DNA of 64,000 nt. Origin: Elgaria multicarinata webbii (Eukaryota; Chordata; Lepidosauria; Squamata; Anguidae). Below, in pieces: positions 1 to 13,900 of the stretch; position 1 is the first letter of the stretch, and every line of letters starts with the position of its first letter. The notes under the pieces were generated by a model. It worked only from the letters and a program-made list of their open reading frames with translations. It made no database searches and was not told where the DNA came from. The DNA lies in assembly GCF_023053635.1 (NCBI RefSeq), contig NC_086176.1, forward strand, positions 74,038,536 through 74,102,535, read 5' to 3'. The translations under genes and the position numbers were made by a program.

Positions 1-1132
1 TGAGTCTATTTGCATGTGGATGACACACACTACACGAAACCAAGGACTTTGCTTGCTATGGGGAGGAGCTGACATCTGCTCCTCCCAGTGCCAGCCAAGT
101 TCTGTTCCATGCTGCAAGTGTCATGGAATTTGGTGCCCCATTCAGCACAGAGGACAGCAAAATGGGGGAGGGGGTGTCACGTCAGTAGGCATGGCCATGA
201 CCTGTTGACTTCAGGGGTATGGCCTTCCCACTGACATCATCCAGCCCATGGAGGTCCTGGTGGTGGGCAATTCAGCTTCCCACCTAAAACCTGTTCCCCA
301 CCCCTAGTATATTAAGTAGATGAACCATTCTTGAGGATCTTGAACTTTGGTTTTCTCTTCACACCATGGGAAACACTCATGAATTTGTAGTGTCAGCCGT
401 TAATTATTACAGTAATATGTGTGACTGGCAAAAAACCAATCAAGAGTAGTTACCAGGTCATCAAACAACACTAGAGAACTTTACTTTTATTTCAGAAGCC
501 TCTCCAGTATTTGATGTTCCTTAAGAAAATGTGTGCTGTTTGTAGAACTGCCCCTCCTTCAATAATGCACTTGTTTGGCTCTCCAAGAGAAGCAGCGGAT
601 CCCAATTGCATCAGTGCATGTCTGGGGTGGCTACAAGGGGAAATACTCTCCTTGCCATGAAAAGAAGTCGACAGCTGCTAGTGGCAAGCTGGAAAAGCTG
701 TTAGGCTCCCACTGCAACCTCTTTACCAATTGCTGTCATATTTTGCTTCTCTGTACCTGGGGACTGGTGGGGTCTGGCACTGCCTTTCTTCATCCCAGCT
801 ATGCTGTTGTGAGGAATAAAATACTAAATATGAAAAGAGGGTGCATTTGAGGAGCACTGATGCTTTGGCAAAGAGTGCTGTGTGCCTCATCTCTTTGCTC
901 TATGTTCCTATTGTAGCAGGATTACCATGGGAACGTAGCTTGTAGGAAGATTGCCCATGAATGGGTTGCCTTGATATTAGACATGTGGATCCTGGGATAA
1001 GTCATATGATCAAGTGACCTCTTTAGCTCGTGACTTGTCAGCAAGGAAGTAAATGATTTTATTCAAGCCTTAGCAGTAATGTACCATTCTCTCTCTCCCC
1101 CCCCCCCCCCGCCCACCTCCATTCTCCTACAG
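1..1132. other. TTC37 intron or unassigned sequence
   Basis: No exon or repeat could be recognised with confidence here. The stretch ends in a long pyrimidine run (about 1087-1130, with a block of C residues) that forms the acceptor tract of the exon starting at 1133. The short open frames at 14-208 and 575-850 have no recognisable domain and no convincing splice sites. Confidence 0.4.
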
Positions 1133-1213
1133 GCTCTTGTAGCAAACGCCAAAGCTAATGGGGATGTTCGAGCTTTGGAACTAGACAAGAAACTCTCAGC
1201 AGCAGCATCCTAA
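1133..1213 (+). CDS. TTC37: Last coding exon, probably TTC37/SKIC3 (Ski complex TPR subunit)
   Basis: A strong acceptor (long pyrimidine tract, then CTACAG) is followed by 26 open codons and a TAA stop at 1211-1213. The peptide is Ala/Lys/Asp-rich (ALVANAKANGDV, then ALELDKKLSAAAS). TTC37/SKIC3 is the TPR scaffold of the cytoplasmic Ski complex, which feeds mRNA to the exosome. The assignment rests mostly on synteny: in human, TTC37 and FAM81B are adjacent and converge by their 3' ends, and FAM81B ends at 4844 on the other strand here. I cannot recall the human C-terminus well enough to confirm by sequence. The other two frames close at once. An unrelated + strand gene remains possible. Confidence 0.5.
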   Translation, partial: ALVANAKANGDVRALELDKKLSAAAS

Positions 1214-1560
1214 TGTGAGCTGCAATGAGGAGGCAGACGTAGAAAATTAACTGCAGAGGCCCATGGAAATCCACGTAGCAATTGTTCCTTAAAGTCAGGG
1301 TTCACATTTTGTTAAGTACTTTTGTTGGTACTTTTCCGAACATATTTTAAAAGGGATCTGTCATTAAACAGTTGCAATTCATTTGACATTTGTTTGATTT
1401 GTGCACAACTTATTCTACAGATCATTTGAGAGATTCCATCCACGGTTTATGCTTAGTTGGTGTCTGCTATGGTGCAGAGTAGAACATGTTTCTGTCTTTG
1501 AAACACAGCCTTAATAATCATGTGTTAAGCAAAATTGTTGGAACATTGTCCACACCTATA

Positions 1561-1703
1561 GCAACTTTCCCCAACCTGGTGCTTTCTAGATGTTTTGGAC
1601 TACAACTTCCATTAGTCCCAGCCAGCATGGCCAATGGCTGGGGATGATGGGCATTGTTACTGATAACGTTTAGAGGGTATAAGGTTGGGGAAGGCTGCTT
1701 TAT
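1561..1703. repeat. Palindromic interspersed element (CAACCTGGTGC family), copy 1
   Basis: It begins CCCCAACCTGGTGC and ends near AGGTTGGGGAAGGCTG, the inverted counterpart. The middle carries the GGACTACAACTTCCAT and GCCAGCATGGCCAATGG segments shared by seven other copies in this window. It looks like a short non-autonomous DNA element. Confidence 0.7.
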
Positions 1704-2165
1704 AGCATGCCAAAGCTTTTGCCATACATGTCAGTATCCATTTTATTCTCCTTTATAGGTTCACCCTTCTGCAGCTTTTTGGGCAAAATAATATTACAAC
1801 TTGATGGTGTTGGAGAATTAATCCCTATAATGTGTTGAAACATTTTGCCTAAAATCTTTACATTTTTTCTTGCAAAACCTCTTCTGCAACTCAGAGCCTT
1901 GTGATGATTGCAACAAAACATAACTGTAATTCCCCATGTCCACATGAAATTAAAAACAGTGCATTTACTTTGCTGTCCCCATTGATCTTTTGTGTTGCCA
2001 ATATCTTTCAGTGTTGTTGTGTGCTGTAAATGTTCGCATTCAAGCATATGCTGCTTGATTTTGATTTCGATATATGGATGTTAAGTCTAATTGCCAAAAA
2101 TGAAAATTTTGTCTTATCCTTTAATTTCCTGCATTATGGTCAATTTTGAAAGATTTTTTTATACT

Positions 2166-2171
2166 AATAAA
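2166..2171 (+). terminator. TTC37: Candidate poly(A) signal AATAAA for the + strand gene
   Basis: AATAAA followed within 10-30 bases by GTAGGTTGTTGGATGGTGTG, a GT-rich downstream element. It lies about 950 bases after the stop codon at 1213. Confidence 0.4.
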
Positions 2172-2199
2172 GTAGGTTGTTGGATGGTGTGAGACTAAT

Positions 2200-4665
2200 A
2201 GAGGCTTCTGCTACACCTGTACAAAGTCTTTTCAGACTTGGGATGCTTGGAAATACAGCCCAAAGTGGGTGGTAAACTCCATCTAAGGTTAAATGTGTGA
2301 AAATAGTTGGGTTGCATTTTTCTGAGGGTGGAACTATGTTACTTATCATTCTATGATTCTTTTCTTAGATTTTTCTTCACATACTGCATCCTTGGAGGCT
2401 GCACTTTGAAGCAAAAGGCCTGAATGGGGTTTCTTAATATGTACTGACATGTCATTGCTCTGTTTAAGATCCTCCCATTGTAAAGAAGAAATCGAGATAT
2501 GTACCCATCATATCCTGTCTACAGCAAGGGTAAATAGTAGCCAGAAAGGGGTATTCTTGACACAAATGCATCAGGATCTAATTGGTTTAGATCTTTACTG
2601 ATTGTGGGCTCTTATCATTAATTTCAACAAATTTGTTTGTTATTTTACCAAAATCATTATATTTGTTGGTTTATGTACCATTAGCCTTAGGAATGGATGA
2701 TAATTACAATAAATCTAAATACTTCTGTTTTCTCAGTTTATGAAAGAGTACCTTAGGATAAATAGTTTTTGACTTCCAAACTCTTGCTCTACATTACCAA
2801 GTCTTGTAAATGTCAGTTCTGGATGCCCTTTGTAGCTTAAAATGATGTGCAGTATGTTCTTTTGGAGTTTGCTATTCTGCATCCCATATATATATATTTA
2901 GATAACTGCTTGAAGGGAGATTTTAACAAGGTACTTTAAAGCCTAAAGGTAAACGCCACTTATCCTGTTCTTGTGCTGCCTACTTCCTAATCAAGACTTT
3001 TCCTGCCTCTCCTGTGTCATTCCTGACACTCCTAGATGGGAAGGTAAAATGCTATACAAATCAACCTGCTGCCACTGTATCAGAGGAATTTCTCTGAGTT
3101 AAGTTCCATACTTCAAGTTCCCTCACTCCTTTCCTATGCAATAAGACTTTTTTTTCAAAGTTAGCAATATCTAATCTGTAGATTTATCACTGTCAGCACT
3201 TTTTATCACTCATTTATCACTATTTCAAGAGCAATAAATGTAATACCTAAATTATAGATTGTGAGGCTGAGGAAGTAGAATGTAAGTAATTTCTTCAATG
3301 TTTTAAATTAGGGCAGTGAGTGACATGGAAATACTAAATAGCTCTCTGAAATGAAGTCAAGTTCTGTATCTGCTGCTTACTCTATTATCCCAGAAATAGA
3401 ATTATATCTCTAATTCATACACTCTACTGAAAAACCCCATTTTAGATATGGCATAGATCTCACAGTTGCTGTTAAAATGTTTCTTTTCCTAGCATGATTG
3501 CAAAATGTGACTTGGAGGTATCTTTAGGAAAATGAGGAATACTTTGTCCACAACCAGTGTAACCTATGACCATTTTGATGGTCACTTGTACATAGCTAAG
3601 CATCTTGAGTTTGAAAGTATTTATGAGAGCTATGAAATGAGTGCCGTTTCTAATTTTTAGGAACACTTTCCCCCCCGAGGTCTGCTATTCTTTTGTAGAG
3701 ACTTCTTCTGAATTCATGTTGAACCCTTCGCAATATAGACATGAATATAGATTAATGATAGCACAAATGCTGTGCGTAGCTCAAAAATGAATTTCTGTGG
3801 TTCTTAAAAGGAAAGGAAAGAATTTAAGAAACTCCTGAGACCACCTCTGGCTCAAATTAATAGCTGGGCTGAAGAAGGGTCCATGATGTCCATACCTCCT
3901 CAAGCCTGCTAGAGAGGGAATGAGAGGGCAGAAAGGCAGGGGAAGTAATACTTCCTGTTCTCCACAGCTGTTTTTGCATGCAGGTAAGTAGAGGGAGAGG
4001 TGAGAAGGATGCTTTGAGGGCAGGCAGAGATGAGTGTTCATTTCCTGGGCTGGTCAGATTGGTGTGTGAAGTGGATTTGTTTCTGGATTGTTTGTCCATC
4101 TCTCATGCAAATACCACCACAAGAGAACTAAATAGTCATCTAACCATGTTAAAAAAAACGTTGGTGAATCATATTTACCATCTCATCGTTACAGTGGGGG
4201 TCGCAGAACAGCAGTGAGAACATCCTTCTTTCCTGTACTCCAGTTCTGCAACCACCCACCATCTTTCCAGGCATTCTATAATATTGTTGGCCTTTTCTAT
4301 ACCTTGTATGTTATGTCAAAATTAAAGCAGCAAGGAACAACAAATCTATAGTTAGAACACTATGCATGTAAGATCAGTCATTTGAATTTGCAAGACAGTT
4401 GTTGCTGTCACAAAGGGCAGCTTTTAAAATAAAATTTAAGTGGGTTTTAGGAGAAAATATATGTAGCTGCCCTTTTATATGTGATATTGGTATCTGATTA
4501 TAAATTTTGCTGCAACACTTTTGTAGGCCTTTTCTTAGTATATGTATGAAGCCAGAAAATAGGCTTATGGTTTGAGAATTTCAGGATGTAACAGTGGATG
4601 CTTGATTAATAACCAAAGCCAAAATAGATCAAGCAACTGCTTGTACAACAATTAGTGGCAGCTCT
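2200..4665. other. Intergenic gap between convergent 3' ends
   Basis: AT-rich sequence with no exon, RNA gene or recognisable transposon. The overlapping open frames at 3781-4217 on both strands show no domain and are probably chance. Confidence 0.5.
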
Positions 4666-4671
4666 TGAATT

Positions 4672-4677
4672 TTTATT
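4672..4677 (-). terminator. FAM81B: Candidate poly(A) signal for FAM81B
   Basis: TTTATT on the + strand (AATAAA on the - strand) lies about 170 bases beyond the FAM81B stop codon, which would give a short 3' UTR. Confidence 0.4.
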
Positions 4678-4843
4678 TTCTCCAAAATATAAATTATAAT
4701 CAATGAATATGATTCAATTTGAATGCTATTGTACAATATGTTACTAATGCCCTAGGGATATACAGGAAAACAAGTGAGAAACTATTTTTTCAGCCTTTTG
4801 AACACTTCCCCACAATGGTATAACTGCAAATGTTAAAAAGACA

Positions 4844-4977
4844 TTAATCTTCTTGAAGTTCAGTTATCTTTTTTTGTATCTTCTTCATGTCCTGCTTGAA
4901 CTTCTCTTCTTCAAGTTTCAGCTTTGTTGTCTGTATCTGTTTTAGTGTGTTGAGAGAGTCACGGATGGATTGAAATC
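4844..4977 (-). CDS. FAM81B: FAM81B last coding exon
   Basis: The acceptor is TTTTAACCAG. The exon completes a split Gly codon (one base comes from the previous exon), then reads FQSIRDSLNTLKQIQTTKL and a Lys/Glu-rich helix ending QKKITELQED-stop. The C-terminal coiled coil resembles human FAM81B (KIVELQEV, from memory). Confidence 0.92.
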
Positions 4978-7900
4978 CTGGTTAAAAGCAGACATGCTTA
5001 AGTTAAGTTGAAAAACAAGGGTCATTACTGCTTTTTTCTCATTAAAAGTTTGGCAGACCTTCAGCTACCTATCACCTGGTTTGAGGTATACTGAATTAAT
5101 CAGTTCTATCTCATGCCATGAAGTTGCAATTAAAAAAACACAAGTTCTTTGTTAGTCGTTAAAATATATATGAATATCTCTGATGCAACCCACTCAGCAA
5201 AAGGAGGTAAAATTCACACTTCTATAACTGCTGTAATTAATTATTTTCCCACATGCTCTGCTATTTTAATGTGGCATCATAATTGGGGAAGCATTACATT
5301 TGATGCCTGAATCTCGAAATGTTCAGCATATTCTGGTACGAGTGTCAGTTGTTATTTTTCACTGGGTGGGCTCCAACAAACACACACACGGAAAGGCAAA
5401 AAAAGTGGCAGCCCCTCAACCCTTATGGGCTGCCGCTACAGAGGGCTGGAAACCTTGGGAGAGGTCTCTTTCGGGGATATTGATTGAATGGGAGAACTTA
5501 ACAGCTTTTACGAGTTAGCAGAGCAAGTCCCTCCATTGGTCTAGATGCCAGACACAGACTGCTTCAAACAAGAAAACATATCTTTTTAGTAGGAAATTAG
5601 CTCTGTTTGTTGCTTTTCCTTAATTAACTAGGAATGTATTGATCTGGAAAGGCTTCTGGTTCTTGAAGAAATTATTGCTAAAATAAACTGGTTCATCTAC
5701 CACAGCAGGAGAGCACAACTCGCAGCTTGGTTTTTGTCATTAGTGACTGATGCATACTTCACCAAGATATGAGGGGATAATGAACCATACACAAGGACAT
5801 GAACTTCTCTCTTCCTGGTCTGATTTGGTAAACATCTGAAAGATGAGAAGGCTAGATAAATTGCTTTTTTAAAATACTTGTTTTAAAAAAACCTCACCTG
5901 ATCTATATTCACTCTGAATTTCTTCCAGCTCATTCCACATCAATTTTTCAAATCTAGTAATCCTTGCATGGAGTTTATTTTGATCATTTTTCACCTGGTT
6001 CAGGTCTGTATCAAATTGCACTGTTTTATCTGTGCTCTCTATCCGTTTGGAGAGGTAATAAAAACCATCTTCCATTTTCTTTTCCACTGCTTCCTTTTGA
6101 GAGATGGATTATGATAAATTAATAGAATTACCAATATAAGAACTGTATATTAGGGTGGATTCCTGCATTGAGCAGGGGGTTGGACTCGATGGCCTTGTAG
6201 GCCCCTTCCAACTCTGCTATTCTATGATTCTATGATTCTATGATTCTACTCATTCCCATAAAACTGGCTTTCAAGCATGAGTTAAACTGCTTCTCATTCC
6301 CTGTTGTAAATTCTTTGCTGTAAAAACTTACCACGTCGAATTAAAATCTTATATAAGAATACAGTAGTATAAGGCTTATTACTTGAAATCTACCAGACTG
6401 ATTTTGCTTATTTTTGAAACTTTGAAAAAGTTCAAAGCTGAAGCTTTAATAGCCAAACAGTATGATTCTGCGTCTTGGCTTGGAGCCTGAGATAGCTGGG
6501 GAACTACAGCTCCCATGTAACTCCACACCGTGAAAGCATGCAGGGAGAAAAACACAAAGGTGGGGACAGAGTGAGGGCTTTGGGCTTTGCGAATTGAGCC
6601 CGCTCCGGTGGAATCAGCAGTGAATGCTCTGAGGCAGCGGAGGAGGAAAAGAAGCAGCCCTGGGGGGTGGGGAGTTTTAAAATGTGGGGGAAGAAAGAGA
6701 GAGGCTTGAGGGGAAGTAACTAACATCATTCAGTAGTGACAGCTATGAAGAAGTGAGATCCAAAAGCCCTCTGTTACATTGAAGGAAAGTAACCACCATA
6801 CAGCTTCTGTACAACAGACACAGCAGGAGTAAAAAAGCAGTATGTTTCATCCTCATATTACTAGCACCCAAGGCAACATGGGCTTTAAACTAGTCCTAGG
6901 GGCTGTCTTCACAGCACTGAGTTGGCACCATGCCGTTGCCAAACCATGCGGTATTGCTGGTGTGGGGTGGCAGCAAGTTATGCACATGAAGGGAGGCAGT
7001 GCATGCTTTCCAGTGGCCATTAGGCTAGCCCCTTTCTCCTCCCGCAGCTTCTGGCAACCAATGGCAGGTTGCCTTCCACCCAGGAACACCCTCGGGGCAG
7101 TGCCTGAGCAAAGAGAAGAGCCACACTGACTTTGTTTGGTCTGGAAAAGCCGAAGTAAATTCCTGACTTTTCTGCTCTGCATCTTCAGCAATTTGCCCTG
7201 GGGTGGTTCCGAATCGGCAGCTGCATCATATAACTGACACAGTGCAGATTCGGTGCCACTCTGGGGCAAAGACAGCATATAGACAGCCTCCTAGTTGAAC
7301 AATATATGATCTGTTTAATGTCACCAAATACAGATTGTATTTTATTTACATAGTTTCATCATTGTGCTTTAGAAGATGGGTACCTGCTCCAATTAAATGA
7401 GGAATTCTAACTGTCATGTAGTAGCACAGAATTCATGTTGGGTGAAGAGCCAGTCTGGTGCAATGTTTACGGAGTGTTGAACTAGGAGTGAGGAGGCTAC
7501 TGTTCTAATACCTACTTAGCCATGAAGCTCATTGAGTGTGGATCAATCACTATTTCTCAGTCTAACCTATCACACACAGGGCTGCTGTGAGGATAAAACA
7601 TGGGGCGAGGAACTGGGAACACACACATCCTCTATGCCACTTTGAGATCCTTGGAGGAAAAGGCAGGATATACATTTTTAAAATGCCCACCATTAAGGAC
7701 CATCATTTCAAAATCACCAGCAGCCACACACTGCCAATTCTTAACCACATAATAAACATCTTGCTCATTAATATACTTGTAACTGTGAGCTGTTGCCATC
7801 ATGGAGGCTACAGTGTTGCATTATGGAAGCCCAGATTTCTTTGAGAATCTATTTGTAGGGATAATTGAAAAGAAAGCTCTAGTCCCCTATCATCTCATTG

Positions 7901-10900
7901 TGGTTCAGTGTACCCTTCCATAATCTTCTATCAGCAAATTAACCTTGGCCAAATGAATCTTCAACCTGCACTCCTCATTATGGCAAATGGGTTTGGGGGA
8001 AATGACCCCTTCAAATCTGTGTCTTGCCCTATTACAGGAGGAATTTGGTGAGTTTACAGGGGCTCTTAATAATGATGGGTGGATTACAGATCCAGAGAGC
8101 TAGTGGGCTTTCAATGAGGGAAGAGTGTTGCAAAATACATAAAACAGTCCCTAAGGTTGTGTAGAAAGCTTGTAAACAATTTAATCTTAGTGAAATATTC
8201 AGCAGTACTGACTGTCTATAGGAAAAACAGCATGAAATTAACTATTTTTGATAATAGCCTTACAGCAAATATCATGCTACTACGAACTTCATCAGAAAAC
8301 ATTAATAAATTTTGCTAAAGCCTTATGTCAACAGAAAGTTACTAGAATATACATTTAGCAAAACGACTTTAGTAGGGTTTTTTTAAAAAAACCAAAATGA
8401 TTAACTGAAGTTTTCCATAGTTGTTTCAAAATATGGTGAAGTGTGAAGAGCAGTTAGAATAGGCAATATTTAACTCCAAATTAAATAATTTCTAAAGTCA
8501 GATACACATACAAAAATGATCTGATAAAGAACTTCTGATTATATAACAGTTTTCTTATGTGTCAAATTGCTTTTTACAAAAAAAGATGTTTAATAGCATT
8601 CTAGTGTCACCCTCCTATTGTGGTCTAGCTTGTGAACCCTGATAGCTAAGGGAGAGGAATAAAGGCAAATGTCTATGTGGTAGATGAATATAGCAAAAAT
8701 AGTATCCAAAATTGTGTTCATGTTCATAAGGATCGATGGCACTGAGTTCTTCTGTAGGGTTATTTGGAAAGGCTGTTCCTTATGACTTACATGATTTAAG
8801 AATCTAATACAGTTGCCTTCAGAAGCACCTCCTCAGTCCAGTCATTGGGTGGGGGGGAATCTCAAAATTCCCCTTGCCCTTAGATATTACACTGTAGCCA
8901 TAATTTGTGGAGAACAGTGGAGTCTGAAGACAGAAGAGTGAGGCCTACTCCTTTTAATATTCACAACGTTATAACAAATGTATTTCTGAACTTAAATGAT
9001 ATTTGTTAACTGAAGTAATTGGATAGTGTAAAAATCCCTGTATCTGCTCAGTGCCCCCCCCCCAAAAAAGTTTCTTTCTACTGGACTTAAATTATTTCAA
9101 ATGGTAGCAAAACAAAAATCATATCCAAATAGAGTTTAGGACCAAGATTTTATATTCTCATTGAAAATAACATAGCTATACTAGGTATCTTCAGAGGTAC
9201 ACTACTCCAGAACCCTCTCTTTGGTTACCAAATGCCACTGCTGAGGCCACTGAAGAGGAAACATCAGCCATTTGACTGTGCTTAGGTCCAACTCTATGAT
9301 CTGCTGAACTTTGTAACTAAGGATCAAAACACATTACTTTAAAGACATAAAATGAATGGAGCACTTTCTTGCAACACAAATTGGAGGCACAGGGCCCCTG
9401 ATCCAGATCAGGATCACAGCAGCGGACAAAGAGTTAACCTCCACTACACCCATGCTAAGGTCCCAGTCTGGATCAGGTCCCCAGTGCTTACCTTTTGAGT
9501 AAAGAAAAAATGACATTGCTGATAGCTATGTGTGTAGTTTGACCGTATAAATCCAGTGTTGGAGGTCTGCTTTTTTCCTCCTCCCTCCCAATCCTCGTTC
9601 CTTTTCTTTCATAACTTTTAATTTGTAAGCCTGCAAGCAGGGTGTGTCTTATTTCTGATCTTTGTAAGCTGCTCTGGGAGATATTTTGGCTGCAGAGTGG
9701 GGTGTAAATGTTTTAAATAAATAGACAGGCCATTGTGTGGACTGCACTGTGTTTATCCCAGATCAGAATGTTCCTAGTTCACAGTCACCACAGCCATCTC
9801 CTGCTTCTACAATGGCTTTTGGTGAAGATGAGCTTCCCACGGTAGGCTCTGGGTTTTTAGAATGGGTACGACAGGCTACAGATCTCTTCTGCCATGTCCC
9901 TTCAGTGGGATTTTTCACAATGAGTTGTCTTCAACAAAGAAAACTCTACAGTGCTTAATATACATATGGTATACAATGTCAATAATAATCCGTTATTTAG
10001 TTTTTTGCTTTTTGGGGTGGGGGGTGGAACTGGATATGTGGCTCCTGTGTTATGAAATGTACCTTTCCAGTTGCATCAAGAACTCTCTGAGAAATTTAAT
10101 TTAGATAACATTGATAGCCTTGATCCTGGAACAGGGATTTCCTGATGCTAAACACTCTACTTAAGTGCCTGCATGTAGCCAAGAGTTCTTCATTTGCCAA
10201 GAACAAAAGTGTAATTTAGAATGCAGTTCTTTGAAAAGTGGGCAATTCGCCATCTGCGGGAGACTTACTTCAGGCAGTATATTATGGTTGTGCCTGTAAC
10301 TGAAGGAGCAACACCCATACTGAAAGGTAATATAATATTAAAATCCATACATTTTCGGAATGCCCCATTTCATAGAAGAAACATTTTTACATTACTCTTA
10401 ACAGCAGTATGCTGAAAACAAGGGCTAAACTGTTACAAAGATGTCAGAATATCAATCTTGGATAATAAAACATGACCATCTTCGATGCATCAGAGATAAC
10501 AAGGGAATTCCTCTCTCTGCTTCCTCCCAAAGACAATGGTAGCATCCAGACCACGGGGCGTGGCTTGAGGAGGCGACAAGACCTGCAGAGGAAGCCCAAA
10601 CTCCCACAGGTGGATTAGGCCCGCAGCCTGGAGGTTGCCCACCCTTGTTCTATACTGATTTTCGTCATGTCACCTCCATGACCGTATTCACCTCTATGAC
10701 ATTATTCTTACCAGTTTGTCTTTCATTGTGCCAAGAAGCTGATTTGCGAGGTGGGCTTGCTCTTGTTCAGTTCTCCTCACCTCGTTTTCAGTCCATTTCC
10801 ATTGATTCAGAATTTGATCCTTAAAGTCATTTAAAATACCATTTATCCTAATATTGAAAGAGAATTGCTTTTTTAATTACTAGTAGTGAATATTAATACA

Positions 10901-13900
10901 GCATGAAAAATATATCAGTCAAAATTGGAGACTTCTCAAATCTACTGTATCTAACTACAAACAGTTTAAATCTTAAGGTGGCTGGAATATGGTTATGCTA
11001 TATGTCAAACTGGCTTTTTTATGTTGTCTAATTTTATGTTAGCTCAGTGTGACCTTCTCAAGGAAACCAAACTCTTGTGTGTGGTAGTGCCAGTCAAACA
11101 GTGAAATGTGGTTACCATGCCAGATTCCATGTTACAAGTATCAGAGATCCAAATTTTGCCATTTCTGGTATTTTTCTTTCTAAGATCATGAAACTGTTGG
11201 CTTTATACTCAATGGATGGATACCTAGAAAACATTTGGACTCAAGTGGTGAAGAGATATGGAGATCTCGAAACCTTGCACAAAGTTGGCCTAATGAAGGT
11301 ATTACACTTAATGGATTTTTGGAATTATTCTTACAGTTACCATGGCTACTTTTGTTTGACAGTATTGAAAATCTATTCATTTTTCAAATATGGTATTTTA
11401 GCCTATGATCACAACTTTTATGGTGGAAAGTTCGAAGTCTGTGTGAAAATATAAGAAAGCAGAAAATAAGAACATCAGGTATTCATGGGGGCAGCAAGTG
11501 GATTGAACTATAAAAGACCAGAATGGAAACAGATCTCCAAGATAATGAGGTTCTGAAAACCACCCTGAAAATAGAGATTAGACATTTCAGTATGAACTGT
11601 ATGTGTGCATGCATATACATTTACAATATGAGCAATAATTAGTGTAATGATTCAGGGCTGTATTTTACTGCATGATTTTGTGGTTGACCTGAACTTGAAT
11701 CACGCTGTTACATTTTGATTTGAAGATTTTCTGTGAACATTTCCTTCTATATCATAAGAATTTGAAGAAAAAACTAGGAGTCCTGGAGAGTCCTTGGTTT
11801 GGACTGAAATTCTGAAACCCCTGAGTCAAAAAATAGTTGTTATTATTATTATTATTTCTTTATATAGCACCATCAATGTACATGGTGCTGTACAGAGTAA
11901 AACAGTAAATAGCAAGACCCTGCCGCATAGTCTGGGACTTTCATACTGGGTGCCCCCTAAGAAAGGATTTTTGACATGAATGCCTCCAATATGCTATGAA
12001 TTATTTTGTTGCGTTTCTGAGTACTCCTTGTTCTTTTTTTAAAAGAATCATGTCTGCCTTGAGCCTTCTGACAATTAATTGTAGGTTAAAACTCCGTGCC
12101 TGTTTTCAGATGGTGTATAATGCTAGCCTTTCCTGGGGTAAGAGACAGGTGCATGGCGTTCTGAGTAATGCTAGATGGGTGGATTTGGCACCCGGGCCTG
12201 AAGTTCTTCATGCCTGAATGAAACACATTTCCATTCAATCAGATATTAAATGGAATGTATTCTTCAACTATTCTGCTTCAAAATAATAAAAAAAACTTTT
12301 TTAAAAAAGATTTAAATTGAGACAGAGTGACAGTCTGTATATTATCATATTGTATCTTGTGCCATTTAATATCTCGTAATCCTGATCTCATTTTTATTCT
12401 GAATTCTAATAGCTTCAATTTAAGCACCATATCCGTACTTATTTCTTGGTCTTTGTATGAAGACTTTTCTTTTTCTCCTTTGCTCCCCCAAAGTTTCATT
12501 CCTCATTTATGTTTATTTTTTTCTCATAGATTCCCCCCACTCTTGTTTTCCATTTATTTCAGTTTTATGATAGATATTTACTAGCCTCAGAACTCTAATT
12601 GATTCAGGAACAGGCATTGAACAAATCTTGGGTTTCACAGTGGACCTTAGCAGGTAAGGAAATAACTGTCCTGGGAAGTGTTAGGAGAACCACCAAAAGC
12701 TGTAGTACAGCCTTCACGTGGATTTTTTCAACATATATACCATGGCCCTTAATGGAGAAACCTAAGAATTGAAGAAGATGCAAAACACCCCTGCAGGTCA
12801 GAATGAAATGCGACCATAACATGAAAAGGTGCAATCCTTGATTTGCTTTTAAATGTGAGACGCAAAATTTGATTTTATTAAGCGCAAGAGCAAATTAGTG
12901 TAGCCTCACTTTGACAAATTTCTTTGCAAGAAATACTGCTATATTTCTACCAGACTTTTTCTCCTCACTCGTCCATCAGGATTCCCAAATGCATGTAAAT
13001 TAATGGTTCCGTTCTGCTCTCATGCCAACACCATCCATCTAAACCGTTCCACTAGGCACATTAACAGAATTAAAAAGCTTCAATCACTTACTTGAGATCC
13101 AGGAGCTCCAATTCATGGTGCTGATTCCCTTGTACTGCCTTTAAATTTGAGTCTTGCTCTGTGTTTGAAGTCTCTATCTTGCCTAAAAGCTGCGTTACCT
13201 AATAAGAATTCAACAGGGAACATTATGAGGCAGAATTCCAGCACTTACATTAAATACACATTATTGCTGCAGTGACTGTGGAGAAAGCCATAAGACCCAT
13301 TCTTAAGAGCTTTTCTCAGAATTAGCTTCACTGAACAATAAAAATGTGCCCCTAATTTGGGCAAAATAATTATTAATACCCGGCATTCCATAGATTGAAT
13401 TTTTTTGTACACGTGGAAAGCTGTGCTAGAACTCTTTTCCCTAACTCTTGTCCAGAAAGGACTGTACCATATAGTTATTTCAGAATGCATAGCTCAGCTT
13501 TGAATGCAAATGCTCTTTTACTATTGAGGTTTTATTTGTCTTTTTTTTTTTTTTGGCTTACTTTCCCTTTCTATGAAAGGATTGGCTTTATTTTTACATA
13601 CTTTGGTATCCTATTTCATATGATATGTATTTACTATATTTTCCATTGATTATGGAAGCAGTGTTTTTAACATTTACACAGAGAGGAATCAATGGAGCCT
13701 CTCTCTCTCTCTCCTTCCCTCCCTCCCTCCCTCAGACAGATGGTGTCTAGCTGTAGATTCCTAACGGTGAGGAAACAGCAGCTTTTCGGTGCTCACAAAT
13801 AATCTTGCCCTTTTTAATAGCAATGTTTCAGGACTGAGCTTTCACACTCCAAACAGGTCTTCAGGCATGAGCCTGAAATACATGAACATTGAAAATTGGG

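Larger units (their letters stand above)
1214..2195 (+). other. TTC37: Putative 3' UTR of TTC37
   Basis: AT-rich non-coding sequence follows the TAA. It carries one palindromic interspersed repeat (1561-1703) and ends near an AATAAA (2166-2171) that is followed by a GT-rich stretch typical of cleavage sites. Later AATAAA hexamers (about 2708 and 3231) could serve as alternative sites. Confidence 0.4.

Noticed and set aside
3781-4217. Frames on both strands between the convergent genes
   Set aside because: No domain and no good acceptor or donor; FAM81B ends at 4844 with a stop and a nearby poly(A) signal.
6853-7278. 141-codon minus-strand frame
   Set aside because: It lies in the repeat at 6898-7290, which recurs at 27800-28226 with different frames.
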